NCBI RefSeq assembly: GCF_000145235.1 | Contig: NC_014391.1 | Coordinates: 2,294,001-2,358,000 of the forward strand | From: Micromonospora aurantiaca ATCC 27029 | GTDB lineage: Bacteria > Actinomycetota > Actinomycetes > Mycobacteriales > Micromonosporaceae | Length of the DNA: 64,000 nt | Direction: 5' to 3' | Shown: positions 10,579 to 17,762 of the stretch, one piece after another | Numbering within the stretch: the stretch's first letter is position 1 | Layout of the letters: each line of letters opens with the position of its first letter | Program-made: the position numbers and the translations under genes | Notes under the pieces: generated by a model | Told to the model about the DNA's origin: nothing | Databases searched by the model: none | The model's input: only the letters and a program-made list of their open reading frames with translations

Positions 10579-11726
10579 CCACCCCCGCCCCCACCCCCAC
10601 CCCCGGCTCCCGCGATCTTGCACTTGCTGCCCCGGCGGAAGGGGCATTCCGGTCACCCGAGGGGCCCGAAGTGCAAGATCAACGGGGTGGGGTGCGACGG
10701 CCACGGGGGCGTGGAGTGCTGCGGGTCGGGGCGGTGGTGGTGCCGTTCCGGTGGCGGCCCCTTGTGGTGGCGGCGGTGCTGTTCGTGCTGCTGTGCGTCG
10801 CGGTGGTGGTCAGCCTGTCGCTGGGTACGCCGTACGTCGCCCCGGTGGACGTGGTGCGGTCGCTCTCCGGCGCCGGCACCCCGTACGACCTCGTGGTACG
10901 CGACCTGCGACTGCCTCGCGCGGTCCTCGCGGCGGTGGCAGGGGCGGCCTTCGGCGTCGCCGGCACGCTGATCCAGAGCGTGGCCCGCAACCCGCTCGCC
11001 AGCCCCGACGTCATCGGTGTCACGCAGGGCGCCGGGCTGGCCGCGACGATCGCGCTGACCAGCGGCGCGGCGGCGGTGCTGGTGGCGCCGGCGGCGCTGC
11101 TCGGCGGCCTGGCCGCCGCGGTGGCGGTGTTCGCGCTCGGCGCCCGGCACGGCCTGGCGGCCCAGCGGTTCGTGCTCGCGGGTGTGGCGGTGGCGTTCGC
11201 GTTCCGGGCGCTGATCGAGGTGGTCATGCTCACCGCCGACCCGATCGACGGGCTGCGCGCGCAGATCTGGCTCATCGGCACGCTCGCCGGCAAGGGGTGG
11301 AGCGAGGCGGCCTGGATCGCCGGCATGCTCGCGGTCCTGCTGCCGGTGCTGCTCTGGGCCGGGTGGGCGCTGCGCAGCAGCGCGCTCGACGACGACACCG
11401 CGCGCGGGATCGGCCTGCGGCCGGTGGCCCGCCGCATGGGGCTGGCCGGTACCGGTGTGCTGGCCGCCGCCATGGTCACCGCCCAGGTCGGCGCCGTCGA
11501 CTTCGTGGCGCTGGTGGCCCCGCAGGTGGCCCGCCGGCTGGTCCGCGCCGAGCGCCCGCCGCTGCTGTGCGCCGCGCTGCTCGGCGCGTTGCTGCTGGTC
11601 CTCGCCGACCTCGGTGCCCGCCGGCTGCTGGCGCCGACCCAACTGCCGGCCGGCGTGCTCACCGCGGCGATCGGCGGGCCGTACCTGATCTTCGTGCTGC
11701 TCCGCACCCGAGGGAGGCGGTCGTGA
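10575..11726 (+). CDS. Ferric-siderophore ABC transporter permease (FecCD family), second subunit, with repeat-derived N-terminus
   Basis: 383-residue permease with the motifs RLPRAVLAAVAGAAFGVAG, RNPLASPDVIGVTQGAG and VALVAPQVARRLV. ATG 10575 overlaps the previous stop (ATGA), so translation is coupled. The first 45-50 residues are not permease sequence: they translate a C-rich tract (PAPTPTPG), the 69-bp palindrome at 10613-10681 and a G-rich tract (RGGVRRPRGRG). The recognisable permease begins near residue 55. Downstream GTG codons (for example 10692) could be used instead, which would leave the palindrome as an untranslated spacer; the open frame through all of it favours ATG 10575. Confidence 0.85.
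   Translation: MTTPAPTPTPGSRDLALAAPAEGAFRSPEGPEVQDQRGGVRRPRGRGVLRVGAVVVPFRWRPLVVAAVLFVLLCVAVVVSLSLGTPYVAPVDVVRSLSGAGTPYDLVVRDLRLPRAVLAAVAGAAFGVAGTLIQSVARNPLASPDVIGVTQGAGLAATIALTSGAAAVLVAPAALLGGLAAAVAVFALGARHGLAAQRFVLAGVAVAFAFRALIEVVMLTADPIDGLRAQIWLIGTLAGKGWSEAAWIAGMLAVLLPVLLWAGWALRSSALDDDTARGIGLRPVARRMGLAGTGVLAAAMVTAQVGAVDFVALVAPQVARRLVRAERPPLLCAALLGALLLVLADLGARRLLAPTQLPAGVLTAAIGGPYLIFVLLRTRGRRS
10613..10681. repeat. Palindromic element, 69-bp class, copy 2, inside the permease coding region
   Basis: Arms CGATCTTGCACTT (10613-10625) and AAGTGCAAGATC (10669-10680; the final base is A instead of G) enclose 43 bases, exactly the spacing of copy 1 at 3374-3442. The first part of the centre (GCCCCGGCG) is shared, the rest is diverged. 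C-rich bases 10580-10612 precede and G-rich bases 10682-10735 follow. The element is 69 bp and its frame has no stop, so it can be read through as about 23 codons. Confidence 0.85.
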
Positions 11727-12595
11727 CCGCGCTGCTGTCCACCCGCGACCTGGTCGTCGGCTACGAGGGCCGCACAGTGCTGGACGGACTGGACCTCGAC
11801 CTGCCGGCCGACACGTTCACCGTGATCGTCGGCCCGAACGCCTGCGGCAAGTCGACGCTGCTGCGCACGATGGCCCGGCTGCTCACGCCCCGGCGCGGCG
11901 CGGTGCTGCTCGACGGCGCGGCGATCCGCGATCTGCCGACCCGGGACGTGGCCCGGCGGCTCGGCGTCCTGCCGCAGAGCCCGCTGGTGCCCGAGGGGAT
12001 CACCGTGGCCGACCTGGTCGGGCGCGGCCGGCAGCCGTACCAGCGCTGGTGGCGGCAGTGGTCGGCCGAGGACGGACGGGCGGTCGAGGAGGCCATGCGG
12101 CTGGCCGACGTCAGCGCGCTCGCCGACCGCCCGGTGGACACGCTCTCCGGCGGGCAGCGCCAGCGGGTGTGGATCGCCATGACTCTGGCCCAGGACACCG
12201 ACGCGCTGCTGCTGGACGAGCCGACCACGTTCCTCGACCTGGCCCACCAGGTCGAGGTGCTGGACCTGCTGCACCGGCTGCGCGCCGAACGCGGCCGGAC
12301 AGTGGTGGCCGTGCTGCACGACCTCAACCAGGCGGCCAGGTACGCCGACCACCTGATCGCCATGCGCGACGGCGCGGTGGTGGCCGCCGGCAAGCCGCGC
12401 GAGATCCTCACCGCGGATCTGGTCCGCGACGTGTTCGGGCTGGACTGCGTGGTCGTGCCCTGCCCGGTCAGCGGCGCCCCGCTCGTGGTGCCCGCCCTCA
12501 CCCAGACCGGATCCGCCCAGGCCGGATCCGCCCAGACCTCGGCCGTTCCGGCCGTCACGCCGGCCACGGCCGGCGCCCCCGTCGGCGACGCCTGA
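11723..12595 (+). CDS. Ferric-siderophore ABC transporter ATP-binding protein (FepC-like)
   Basis: 290 residues. Walker A GPNACGKST near residue 37, signature LSGGQRQR near 140, Walker B LLLDEPTTFLD near 160 and the switch histidine in VLHDLNQ near 195. Powers the two FecCD permeases. GTG 11723 overlaps the preceding stop (GTGA). The C-terminal 45 residues beyond the ATPase fold are Ala/Pro/Thr-rich and include a 15-base tandem duplication at 12507-12536 encoding repeated GSAQA/T units; this tail is unusual for the family and probably disordered. Confidence 0.93.
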   Translation: MTALLSTRDLVVGYEGRTVLDGLDLDLPADTFTVIVGPNACGKSTLLRTMARLLTPRRGAVLLDGAAIRDLPTRDVARRLGVLPQSPLVPEGITVADLVGRGRQPYQRWWRQWSAEDGRAVEEAMRLADVSALADRPVDTLSGGQRQRVWIAMTLAQDTDALLLDEPTTFLDLAHQVEVLDLLHRLRAERGRTVVAVLHDLNQAARYADHLIAMRDGAVVAAGKPREILTADLVRDVFGLDCVVVPCPVSGAPLVVPALTQTGSAQAGSAQTSAVPAVTPATAGAPVGDA

Positions 12596-12627
12596 GCGCG
12601 CCGACCCGCACCACCGAAAGGAACCTG

Positions 12628-13572
12628 ATGCGTCGTCTCGCCGTCGCACTCACCGCCGCCCTCGCTCTCGGCGTCGGCCTCACCGCCTGCGGGGAGAGCG
12701 ACCCCGTCGCCGGTACCGGCACCGGGGAGACCCGGGAGATCACCCACTCCATGGGCACCACGAAGGTGCCCGCCGAGCCGAAGCGCGTGGTCGTGCTCGA
12801 CACCGACAAGATCGACACCGCGCTGTCGCTGGGCGTCACCCCGGTCGGCGCGGCGACCGCCGGTGAGGCGAAGAGCTGGCCCACCTACTTCGGCGCGGAC
12901 AAGCTCGCCGGGATCACCGAGGTCGGCGTGCTCACCGAGCCGGACCTGGAGGCGATCAACGCGCTCAACCCGGATCTGATCCTGGGCAGCAAGTTCCGCC
13001 AGGAGAAGTTCTACGACGAGCTGTCCAAGATCGCCCCGACCGTGTTCACCGAGAAGGTGGGTGTCACCTGGAAGGAGAACTTCCTCCTCGACGGCGCGGC
13101 GCTGGGCAAGGAGCAGCAGGCCAAGGACCTGCTGGCCGAGTACGAGAAGCGGGCGAAGGACTTCGGCGCGAAGCTCGGCGACGCCTCGTCCCGCAAGGTC
13201 TCCATCGTGCGCTTCATGCCGACCGAGATCCGCCTGTACGGGCCGGACTCGTTCTCCGGCATCGTCGTCGGCGACACCGGCCTGGGCCGCCCCGAGCGGC
13301 AGATGCTCGCCGGCAAGGAGGACAAGCGGATGGACCGGGTCAGCCCGGAGCGCATCGCCGAGGCCGACGGCGACGTGGTGTTCGTGACCGCGTACGGCGA
13401 GAAGGCCGCCGCCGAGCAGGCCAAGGTCACCGGCGGCACGCTGTGGAAGGGCCTGTCCGCGGTCAAGGCCGGCAAGGCGCACGTGGTCTCCGACGAGATC
13501 TGGATGACTGGCATCGGCGTGGGCGCCGCCAACAAGATCCTGGACGACCTGGAGAAGTACCTGGCCGCCTGA
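12628..13572 (+). CDS. Iron-siderophore substrate-binding lipoprotein (FecB/FhuD type)
   Basis: 314 residues. A lipoprotein signal peptide ends in the lipobox LTAC with the modified cysteine at 21. The mature part is a class III periplasmic-binding fold (MGTTKVPAEPKRVVVLD at its start, LEAINALNPDLIL in the first lobe). Delivers ferric siderophore to the FecCD permeases at the outer face of the membrane. RBS GAAAGGA is seven bases before ATG 12628. Last gene of the iron-box operon; a strong terminator follows. Confidence 0.92.
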   Translation: MRRLAVALTAALALGVGLTACGESDPVAGTGTGETREITHSMGTTKVPAEPKRVVVLDTDKIDTALSLGVTPVGAATAGEAKSWPTYFGADKLAGITEVGVLTEPDLEAINALNPDLILGSKFRQEKFYDELSKIAPTVFTEKVGVTWKENFLLDGAALGKEQQAKDLLAEYEKRAKDFGAKLGDASSRKVSIVRFMPTEIRLYGPDSFSGIVVGDTGLGRPERQMLAGKEDKRMDRVSPERIAEADGDVVFVTAYGEKAAAEQAKVTGGTLWKGLSAVKAGKAHVVSDEIWMTGIGVGAANKILDDLEKYLAA

Positions 13573-13580
13573 GCCCCGAT

Positions 13581-13624
13581 CACCCGCGCCCGTCCAGCCG
13601 TCGTCGGCCGGACGGGCGCGGGTG
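13581..13624. terminator. Bidirectional terminator between siderophore operon and mntH
   Basis: A perfect 15-bp stem, CACCCGCGCCCGTCC (13581-13595) with its complement at 13610-13624, and a 14-base loop, placed between two converging genes. No U-tract, as is common in actinobacteria. Confidence 0.8.
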
Positions 13625-13627
13625 TGT

Positions 13628-14887
13628 TCAGGCCGCCAGTTGCCAGAGCAGGAACGCGTTGAGCGCCACCACGAACGCCGTGATCGCGACCGCGGCGGCG
13701 GTGGTGGCCCGGCGATTGACCAGGCTGCCCATCAGGTCCCGGCGGCGCGTGAACATCACCACCGGAATCAGCGCGAACGGGATGCCGAAGCTCAGCACCA
13801 CCTGGGACAGCACCAGCGCGCGGGTCGGGTCGACGCCGATCGCGAGCACCGCGAGCGCGGGCAGCAGGGTGATCATCCGGCGGACCAGCAGCGGGATCCG
13901 GCGGCGCAGGAAGCCCTGCATGATGATCTCGCCGGCGTACGTGCCGACGCTCGTGGAGGCGAGCCCGGACAGGAGCAGGGCGACCGCGAAGCCGACCGCC
14001 GCCGCCGTGCCGAGCGTGGTGGCGAGCCCGGCGTGGACGCCTTCGAGGGTGTCGGTGCCGGGAATCGACGTGCCGTGGAAGCTGCTAGCGGCGACCAGCA
14101 GCATGGCCAGGTTGACCGCGCCGGCGATGCCCAGCGCGATCAGCACGTCGACCCGCAGGCCCTTGGCGACGACGCGCCGCTGCGTCTCGCCCTCCGCCGG
14201 CAGCCGGTTCGGGGTCAGCGCCGAGTGCACGTAGATGACGTGCGGCATCACCGTCGCGCCGAGGATGCCGGCGGCGAGCAGCATGCTGTCGGTGCCTTGC
14301 ATCCGGGGCAGCAGCCCGGCCGCGGCGTCGGACACGTCCGGTTGTGCGCTGACCAGGTTGACAGCGAACGCCAGCACGATCACGCCGAGCAGCACCGCGA
14401 TGGCGATCTCGAACGTCCGGAAACCCCTGGCGCGCAGCGCCAGGATGGCGAACGAGGCGGCGCCGATGATCAGGCCGCCGGGCAGCAGCGGGACGCCGAA
14501 CAGCAGGTACAGCGCGACCGCCCCGCCGATCACCTCGGCCAGGTCGGTGGCCATGGCGACCAGTTCGGCCTGCGCCCACATGACCCGGTTGAGCGGCCGG
14601 GGCAGATGTTCCCGGCACAGTTCCGGCAGGCTGCGCCCGGTGGCCAGGCCGAGCTTGGCGGTGAGCGTCTGCACCAGCATGGCGGCCAGGTTCGCCGCCA
14701 CGACCACCCAGACCAGCAGGTAGCCGTACCGGGCACCGGCCGTGGAGTTGGTGGCGAAGTTGCCGGGGTCGACGTAGGCGACCGCCGCCACGAACGCGGG
14801 CCCGAGCAGGATGAGCCGGCCACGTACCGGGCGCGGGGTGCGAGCGGTCCGTAGCGGGGGTACGACGGACGAGTCGTTTGTTACCAC
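13628..14887 (-). CDS. mntH: NRAMP divalent metal (Mn2+/Fe2+):H+ symporter
   Basis: 419 residues with about eleven membrane helices. The metal-site motif DPGNFATN is in helix 1 and the second conserved motif MPH (in GATVMPHVIYVHSAL) in helix 6, both hallmarks of NRAMP. Imports Mn2+ and possibly Fe2+ with protons. GTG 14887 is preceded by GAGGAG. It faces the siderophore operon, so metal uptake genes are grouped, but no iron box was found upstream, which fits manganese rather than iron control. Confidence 0.93.
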   Translation of the reverse strand: MVTNDSSVVPPLRTARTPRPVRGRLILLGPAFVAAVAYVDPGNFATNSTAGARYGYLLVWVVVAANLAAMLVQTLTAKLGLATGRSLPELCREHLPRPLNRVMWAQAELVAMATDLAEVIGGAVALYLLFGVPLLPGGLIIGAASFAILALRARGFRTFEIAIAVLLGVIVLAFAVNLVSAQPDVSDAAAGLLPRMQGTDSMLLAAGILGATVMPHVIYVHSALTPNRLPAEGETQRRVVAKGLRVDVLIALGIAGAVNLAMLLVAASSFHGTSIPGTDTLEGVHAGLATTLGTAAAVGFAVALLLSGLASTSVGTYAGEIIMQGFLRRRIPLLVRRMITLLPALAVLAIGVDPTRALVLSQVVLSFGIPFALIPVVMFTRRRDLMGSLVNRRATTAAAVAITAFVVALNAFLLWQLAA

Positions 14888-15218
14888 TGTTGCTCCTCGA
14901 CGACGGCGAACGACGGACGACTGATGGCGAACGGCGAACGGCGGGGGGTGTCAGGGAGGGCGGCCACGCGGGGGTGTTCCCGACGGATGCCCATATATGC
15001 CACCAACCTGAGCCCGGAGGAGGAAAGCAGACACGGGACGATGCCGTCCGCTGTACGCCCACCGGTTGGGCGCCGTGCGGCGCACCGCCCGGGACGACGA
15101 ACGGCCGCCCCGGGTGGCGGGGCGGCCGTTCGGTAGGTGGGCGGTGCGGCGGTCGCCGCCGGGTACGCGGTCCGGCGGCGTGGTCGCGGTGCGCCGGATG
15201 GCGTGCCGCGGCGGCCGG
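14888..15218. terminator. Gene-free gap with a large nested hairpin (15081-15148)
   Basis: The gap holds the mntH promoter side (degenerate short repeats CGAACGACGG/CGAACGGCG at 14906-14945 and an AT-rich CATATATG near 14995) and no convincing gene. At its right end, GAACGGCCGCCCCG (15099-15112) and CGGGGCGGCCGTTC (15118-15131) form a perfect 14-bp stem with a five-base loop. This is enclosed by a second 10-bp stem CGCACCGCCC (15081-15090) / GGGCGGTGCG (15139-15148). It follows the stop of the reverse-strand gene at 15219, so a terminator is the simplest role. Confidence 0.7.
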
Positions 15219-15866
15219 TCAGGCGGCGGTGGACCAGATGGCCCGGAACGCGGCCGCCTCACCGGCCAGCCACTGCTCGATCTGCTCGGGCTTGACGTCG
15301 GCGGGCATCCGGTGCGCCTCGCCGCGCCGCACGTCGACCAGGACCGGCTCGGCGTGCGGCAGCACCGCGTCCATGTGCCGGGCCATCAGGTGCAGTGTGG
15401 CCAGCGTCGTCTCCTCGCTCGGCGGCGCCTCGTCGAAGTGCAGCCGGATCGCCTCGGCCCGGCCGTCGGCGTACCGGACGCCGAACTGCGGGTTGATCTT
15501 CACGGGCAGGTCGCCCAGCATGGCCAGCGCGTCGCGCGTCTGGGCCAGGTCGACGCCGGCCGGCTCGCCGAGCGAGTGCAGCCAGCGGGTCGCGCCCGGA
15601 ACGAGCGCCTCGTAGAGCGGTCGCCAGCGCGGCTTGACCAGGTCGGCGACCTGCGCGAGGTGCGTACCGCCGGTGTGGAAGGCGACGTCGGCCTTGAGCG
15701 CCTTGACGAACTGGCCGTGCGGGTTGAAGCCGTGCCGGCTGGCCCGCTGCCGGCGCAGCCCGCCGACGAAGGTGGCCTTGGTGGGGCCGGTGCGGTCGAC
15801 GTACCGGGTGAATCCGAGGAGGGTGGCGTAGGGGGTGACAGGGGTCGCGGAGGTGGGCGCAGTCAC
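15219..15866 (-). CDS. Hypothetical protein, actinobacterial, cytoplasmic
   Basis: About 215 residues; I do not recognise the family. It has no signal peptide or membrane helix, is rich in charged residues and His (ARHMDAVLPHAEPVLVDVR), and has codon use like its neighbours, so it is a real gene. GTG 15866 is preferred over ATG 15872 because GGGAGG lies immediately before the ATG (no spacing) but six bases before the GTG. A strong AT-rich dyad lies 24 bases upstream and a nested terminator hairpin lies downstream, which makes it a separately regulated single-gene unit. Confidence 0.75.
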   Translation of the reverse strand: MTAPTSATPVTPYATLLGFTRYVDRTGPTKATFVGGLRRQRASRHGFNPHGQFVKALKADVAFHTGGTHLAQVADLVKPRWRPLYEALVPGATRWLHSLGEPAGVDLAQTRDALAMLGDLPVKINPQFGVRYADGRAEAIRLHFDEAPPSEETTLATLHLMARHMDAVLPHAEPVLVDVRRGEAHRMPADVKPEQIEQWLAGEAAAFRAIWSTAA

Positions 15867-15889
15867 GAGCATCCTCCCAGGTCAGCAGC

Positions 15890-15915
15890 TCGATTAGTAC
15901 ATACATTCTAATCGA
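15890..15915. promoter_or_regulatory. Palindromic operator-like site before the gene at 15219-15866
   Basis: Perfect 8-base arms TCGATTAG (15890-15897) and CTAATCGA (15908-15915) around TACATACATT. This is a markedly AT-rich dyad in GC-rich DNA at the expected promoter position. The size suits a TetR/GntR/MarR-type dimer; the regulator is not identified. Confidence 0.55.
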
Positions 15916-16052
15916 CGGGTCTGACATCGCCCAGGGTGCGAAAGGGGCATTGTCGATCCGTTCGCCGACGGCCCGCCGATCCGGACGGGACACCGCGCGA
16001 TCGATCCGTCCCCTAGAGTGCGGTTCTTCCACACCTCTCTCCCGGAGTACCC

Positions 16053-17696
16053 ATGCGATCCCTCACGGCCCGATGGCCCCGCCTCGCCGCCGCCGCGGCG
16101 CTGCTGGCCACGACCGCGCTCTTCGCCCCGTCGACCCCGGCGCACGCCGCCGACGAACTGCCCGACCTGTTCGTGTCCTTCAGCAGCGACCCCGTCGCGG
16201 AGATCGACAACAGTGGCACCACGGTCGGGATGTACGTCTACAACTACGGCCAGGCCGACGCGACGGCGGTGACCGTCACGCTCGACCTGGGCAAGCTGTC
16301 GTCCGACGTGGTCGCCTCGGTGCCGGACTGGAACGACTCCTGCAAGCTCGCGGCGGGGAAGGTCACCTGCACCGTCGGTGGCCTGGTGGCCGGCCAGACC
16401 GATCTCATCTATCCGCTCTCGCTGGCCAGCCGCACCGGTGCGACCCCCGGTGACGCCGGTTCGGTCGGCGTGACCATCGCCGGCGCACAGGACGACGCCA
16501 ACCCCGGCGACAACACGATCAGCTTCCCGGTCACGATCCGCGCCTCGGGCCCCGATCTGGTCGCCGCCGCCGACGACCTGAACGACAAGTCCAAGCCGGT
16601 CGGTGAGGGCGACCGGGTCCCGCTCTACAGCGGTGTGCTCAACGAGGGCGACAGCCCGGCGACCGACTTCACCGTCCGGGTCGACCTGCCCACCGGCGCC
16701 ACCTTCGTCGAGCGGTACAGCGACTGCACCTACGTCGGCTACTACCCGAAGGCCAGCGGTCCGCCGTACGTCTACGGGCCGAGCCAGGTCACCTGCACGG
16801 TGCCGCTGACGCTCAAGCCCGGCGAGGGGCTGCTGCTGTTCGACGACGAGACGGGCGAGTCGCTGTTCAACATCACGTTCGGCCGCAACCTGCCGGGCCC
16901 GGACGAGAACTACGCCCTGTTCAGCACCGCGCTGGCCGGTGAGGCGGAGACGGCGAAGAAGGCCGCGGCGACCAAGGGCAACGGCCCGTCGTTCGCCACC
17001 GCCGCCGAGAAGCTGCACGCCAAGGCGGTCAAGGCGGGTCAGGCCCGCAAGGCCGTCGTGGAGCGCGAGCTCGACGAGTCGGACAACTACGCCGACTTCC
17101 GGTTCTGGAGCAAGAAGAACAGCCTCGACGTCGCCGTCACCGCCGCGCCGGTGAAGGGGGCGGTCGGCCAGACCGTCGACCTCACCTACGAGGTCGTCAA
17201 CCACGGCCCGTCCGACGGCGGCGGCCCCGGTGTCCTCATCACCGCACCGAGCGGCACCGTCCTGCTGCCCAGCGAGTGGTGCTACACCGACGGCCAGCCG
17301 GGCACGACGTTGCCCGAGTCGGCGAAGCTGCGGTGCAACTTCGAGAGCGAGTTCCCGAGCGTGGCCTCCGGCTACGGCCGGATCAAGCCCACCGTGCAGC
17401 TGAAGATCAAGTCGACGCCGGGTACCGACGGCACGATCGTGGTCGACGGCGCCACGTCCTCGACCGAGTCGAAGCCGGCGAACAACACCGCTCGCATCGT
17501 CGTCGCCGTCGGCAACGGCGGCCCGGGCACCGGTGGCTCCGGAGACGGCAGCGGTGGCACCGGCGGCGGCCTGCCGATCACCGGTGCGCCGGCGGCCACG
17601 CTCGCCGGTGTCGGCGCCGCCGTGCTCGCGGCCGGCGCGGTCCTGTTCGTCGTGTTCCGTCGTCGTCGCGTGGCGTTCCAGGCCCCGCGCGACTGA
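16053..17696 (+). CDS. Sortase-anchored surface protein with repeated Ig-like (DUF11/CARDB-type) domains, LPITG signal
   Basis: 547 residues. Signal peptide (MRSLTARW..., cleavage after AHA near 34), three to four beta-rich repeats with the GATFVERYSDC and NHGPSDGGGPGV type strands of DUF11/CARDB domains, a Gly/Ser linker, then the sorting signal LPITG, a hydrophobic helix and a basic tail FRRRR. It should be linked covalently to the cell wall by a sortase; a class F sortase is encoded 4 kb away at 21675. A promoter-like TAGAGT lies near 16013. Function at the surface is unknown. Confidence 0.88.
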   Translation: MRSLTARWPRLAAAAALLATTALFAPSTPAHAADELPDLFVSFSSDPVAEIDNSGTTVGMYVYNYGQADATAVTVTLDLGKLSSDVVASVPDWNDSCKLAAGKVTCTVGGLVAGQTDLIYPLSLASRTGATPGDAGSVGVTIAGAQDDANPGDNTISFPVTIRASGPDLVAAADDLNDKSKPVGEGDRVPLYSGVLNEGDSPATDFTVRVDLPTGATFVERYSDCTYVGYYPKASGPPYVYGPSQVTCTVPLTLKPGEGLLLFDDETGESLFNITFGRNLPGPDENYALFSTALAGEAETAKKAAATKGNGPSFATAAEKLHAKAVKAGQARKAVVERELDESDNYADFRFWSKKNSLDVAVTAAPVKGAVGQTVDLTYEVVNHGPSDGGGPGVLITAPSGTVLLPSEWCYTDGQPGTTLPESAKLRCNFESEFPSVASGYGRIKPTVQLKIKSTPGTDGTIVVDGATSSTESKPANNTARIVVAVGNGGPGTGGSGDGSGGTGGGLPITGAPAATLAGVGAAVLAAGAVLFVVFRRRRVAFQAPRD

Positions 17697-17707
17697 TCGG
17701 ACACGAT

Positions 17708-17742
17708 CGCGGGGGCGGAACCGGACCGGTTCCGCCCCCGCG
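17708..17742. terminator. Bidirectional terminator
   Basis: Two 17-base arms, CGCGGGGGCGGAACCGG (17708-17724) and its exact complement (17726-17742), around a single A. It sits between the converging surface-protein and helicase genes. Confidence 0.82.
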
Positions 17743-17762
17743 GCGTACGTCAGCCGACGCCG

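Noticed and set aside
14888..15080. Possible metal riboswitch before mntH
   Set aside because: The region has short degenerate repeats but none of the conserved paired elements of the yybP-ykoY manganese riboswitch that I could recognise.
14924..15136. Small forward gene in the gap right of mntH
   Set aside because: Arg/Gly-rich translation without a ribosome-binding site, and it runs into the terminator hairpin.
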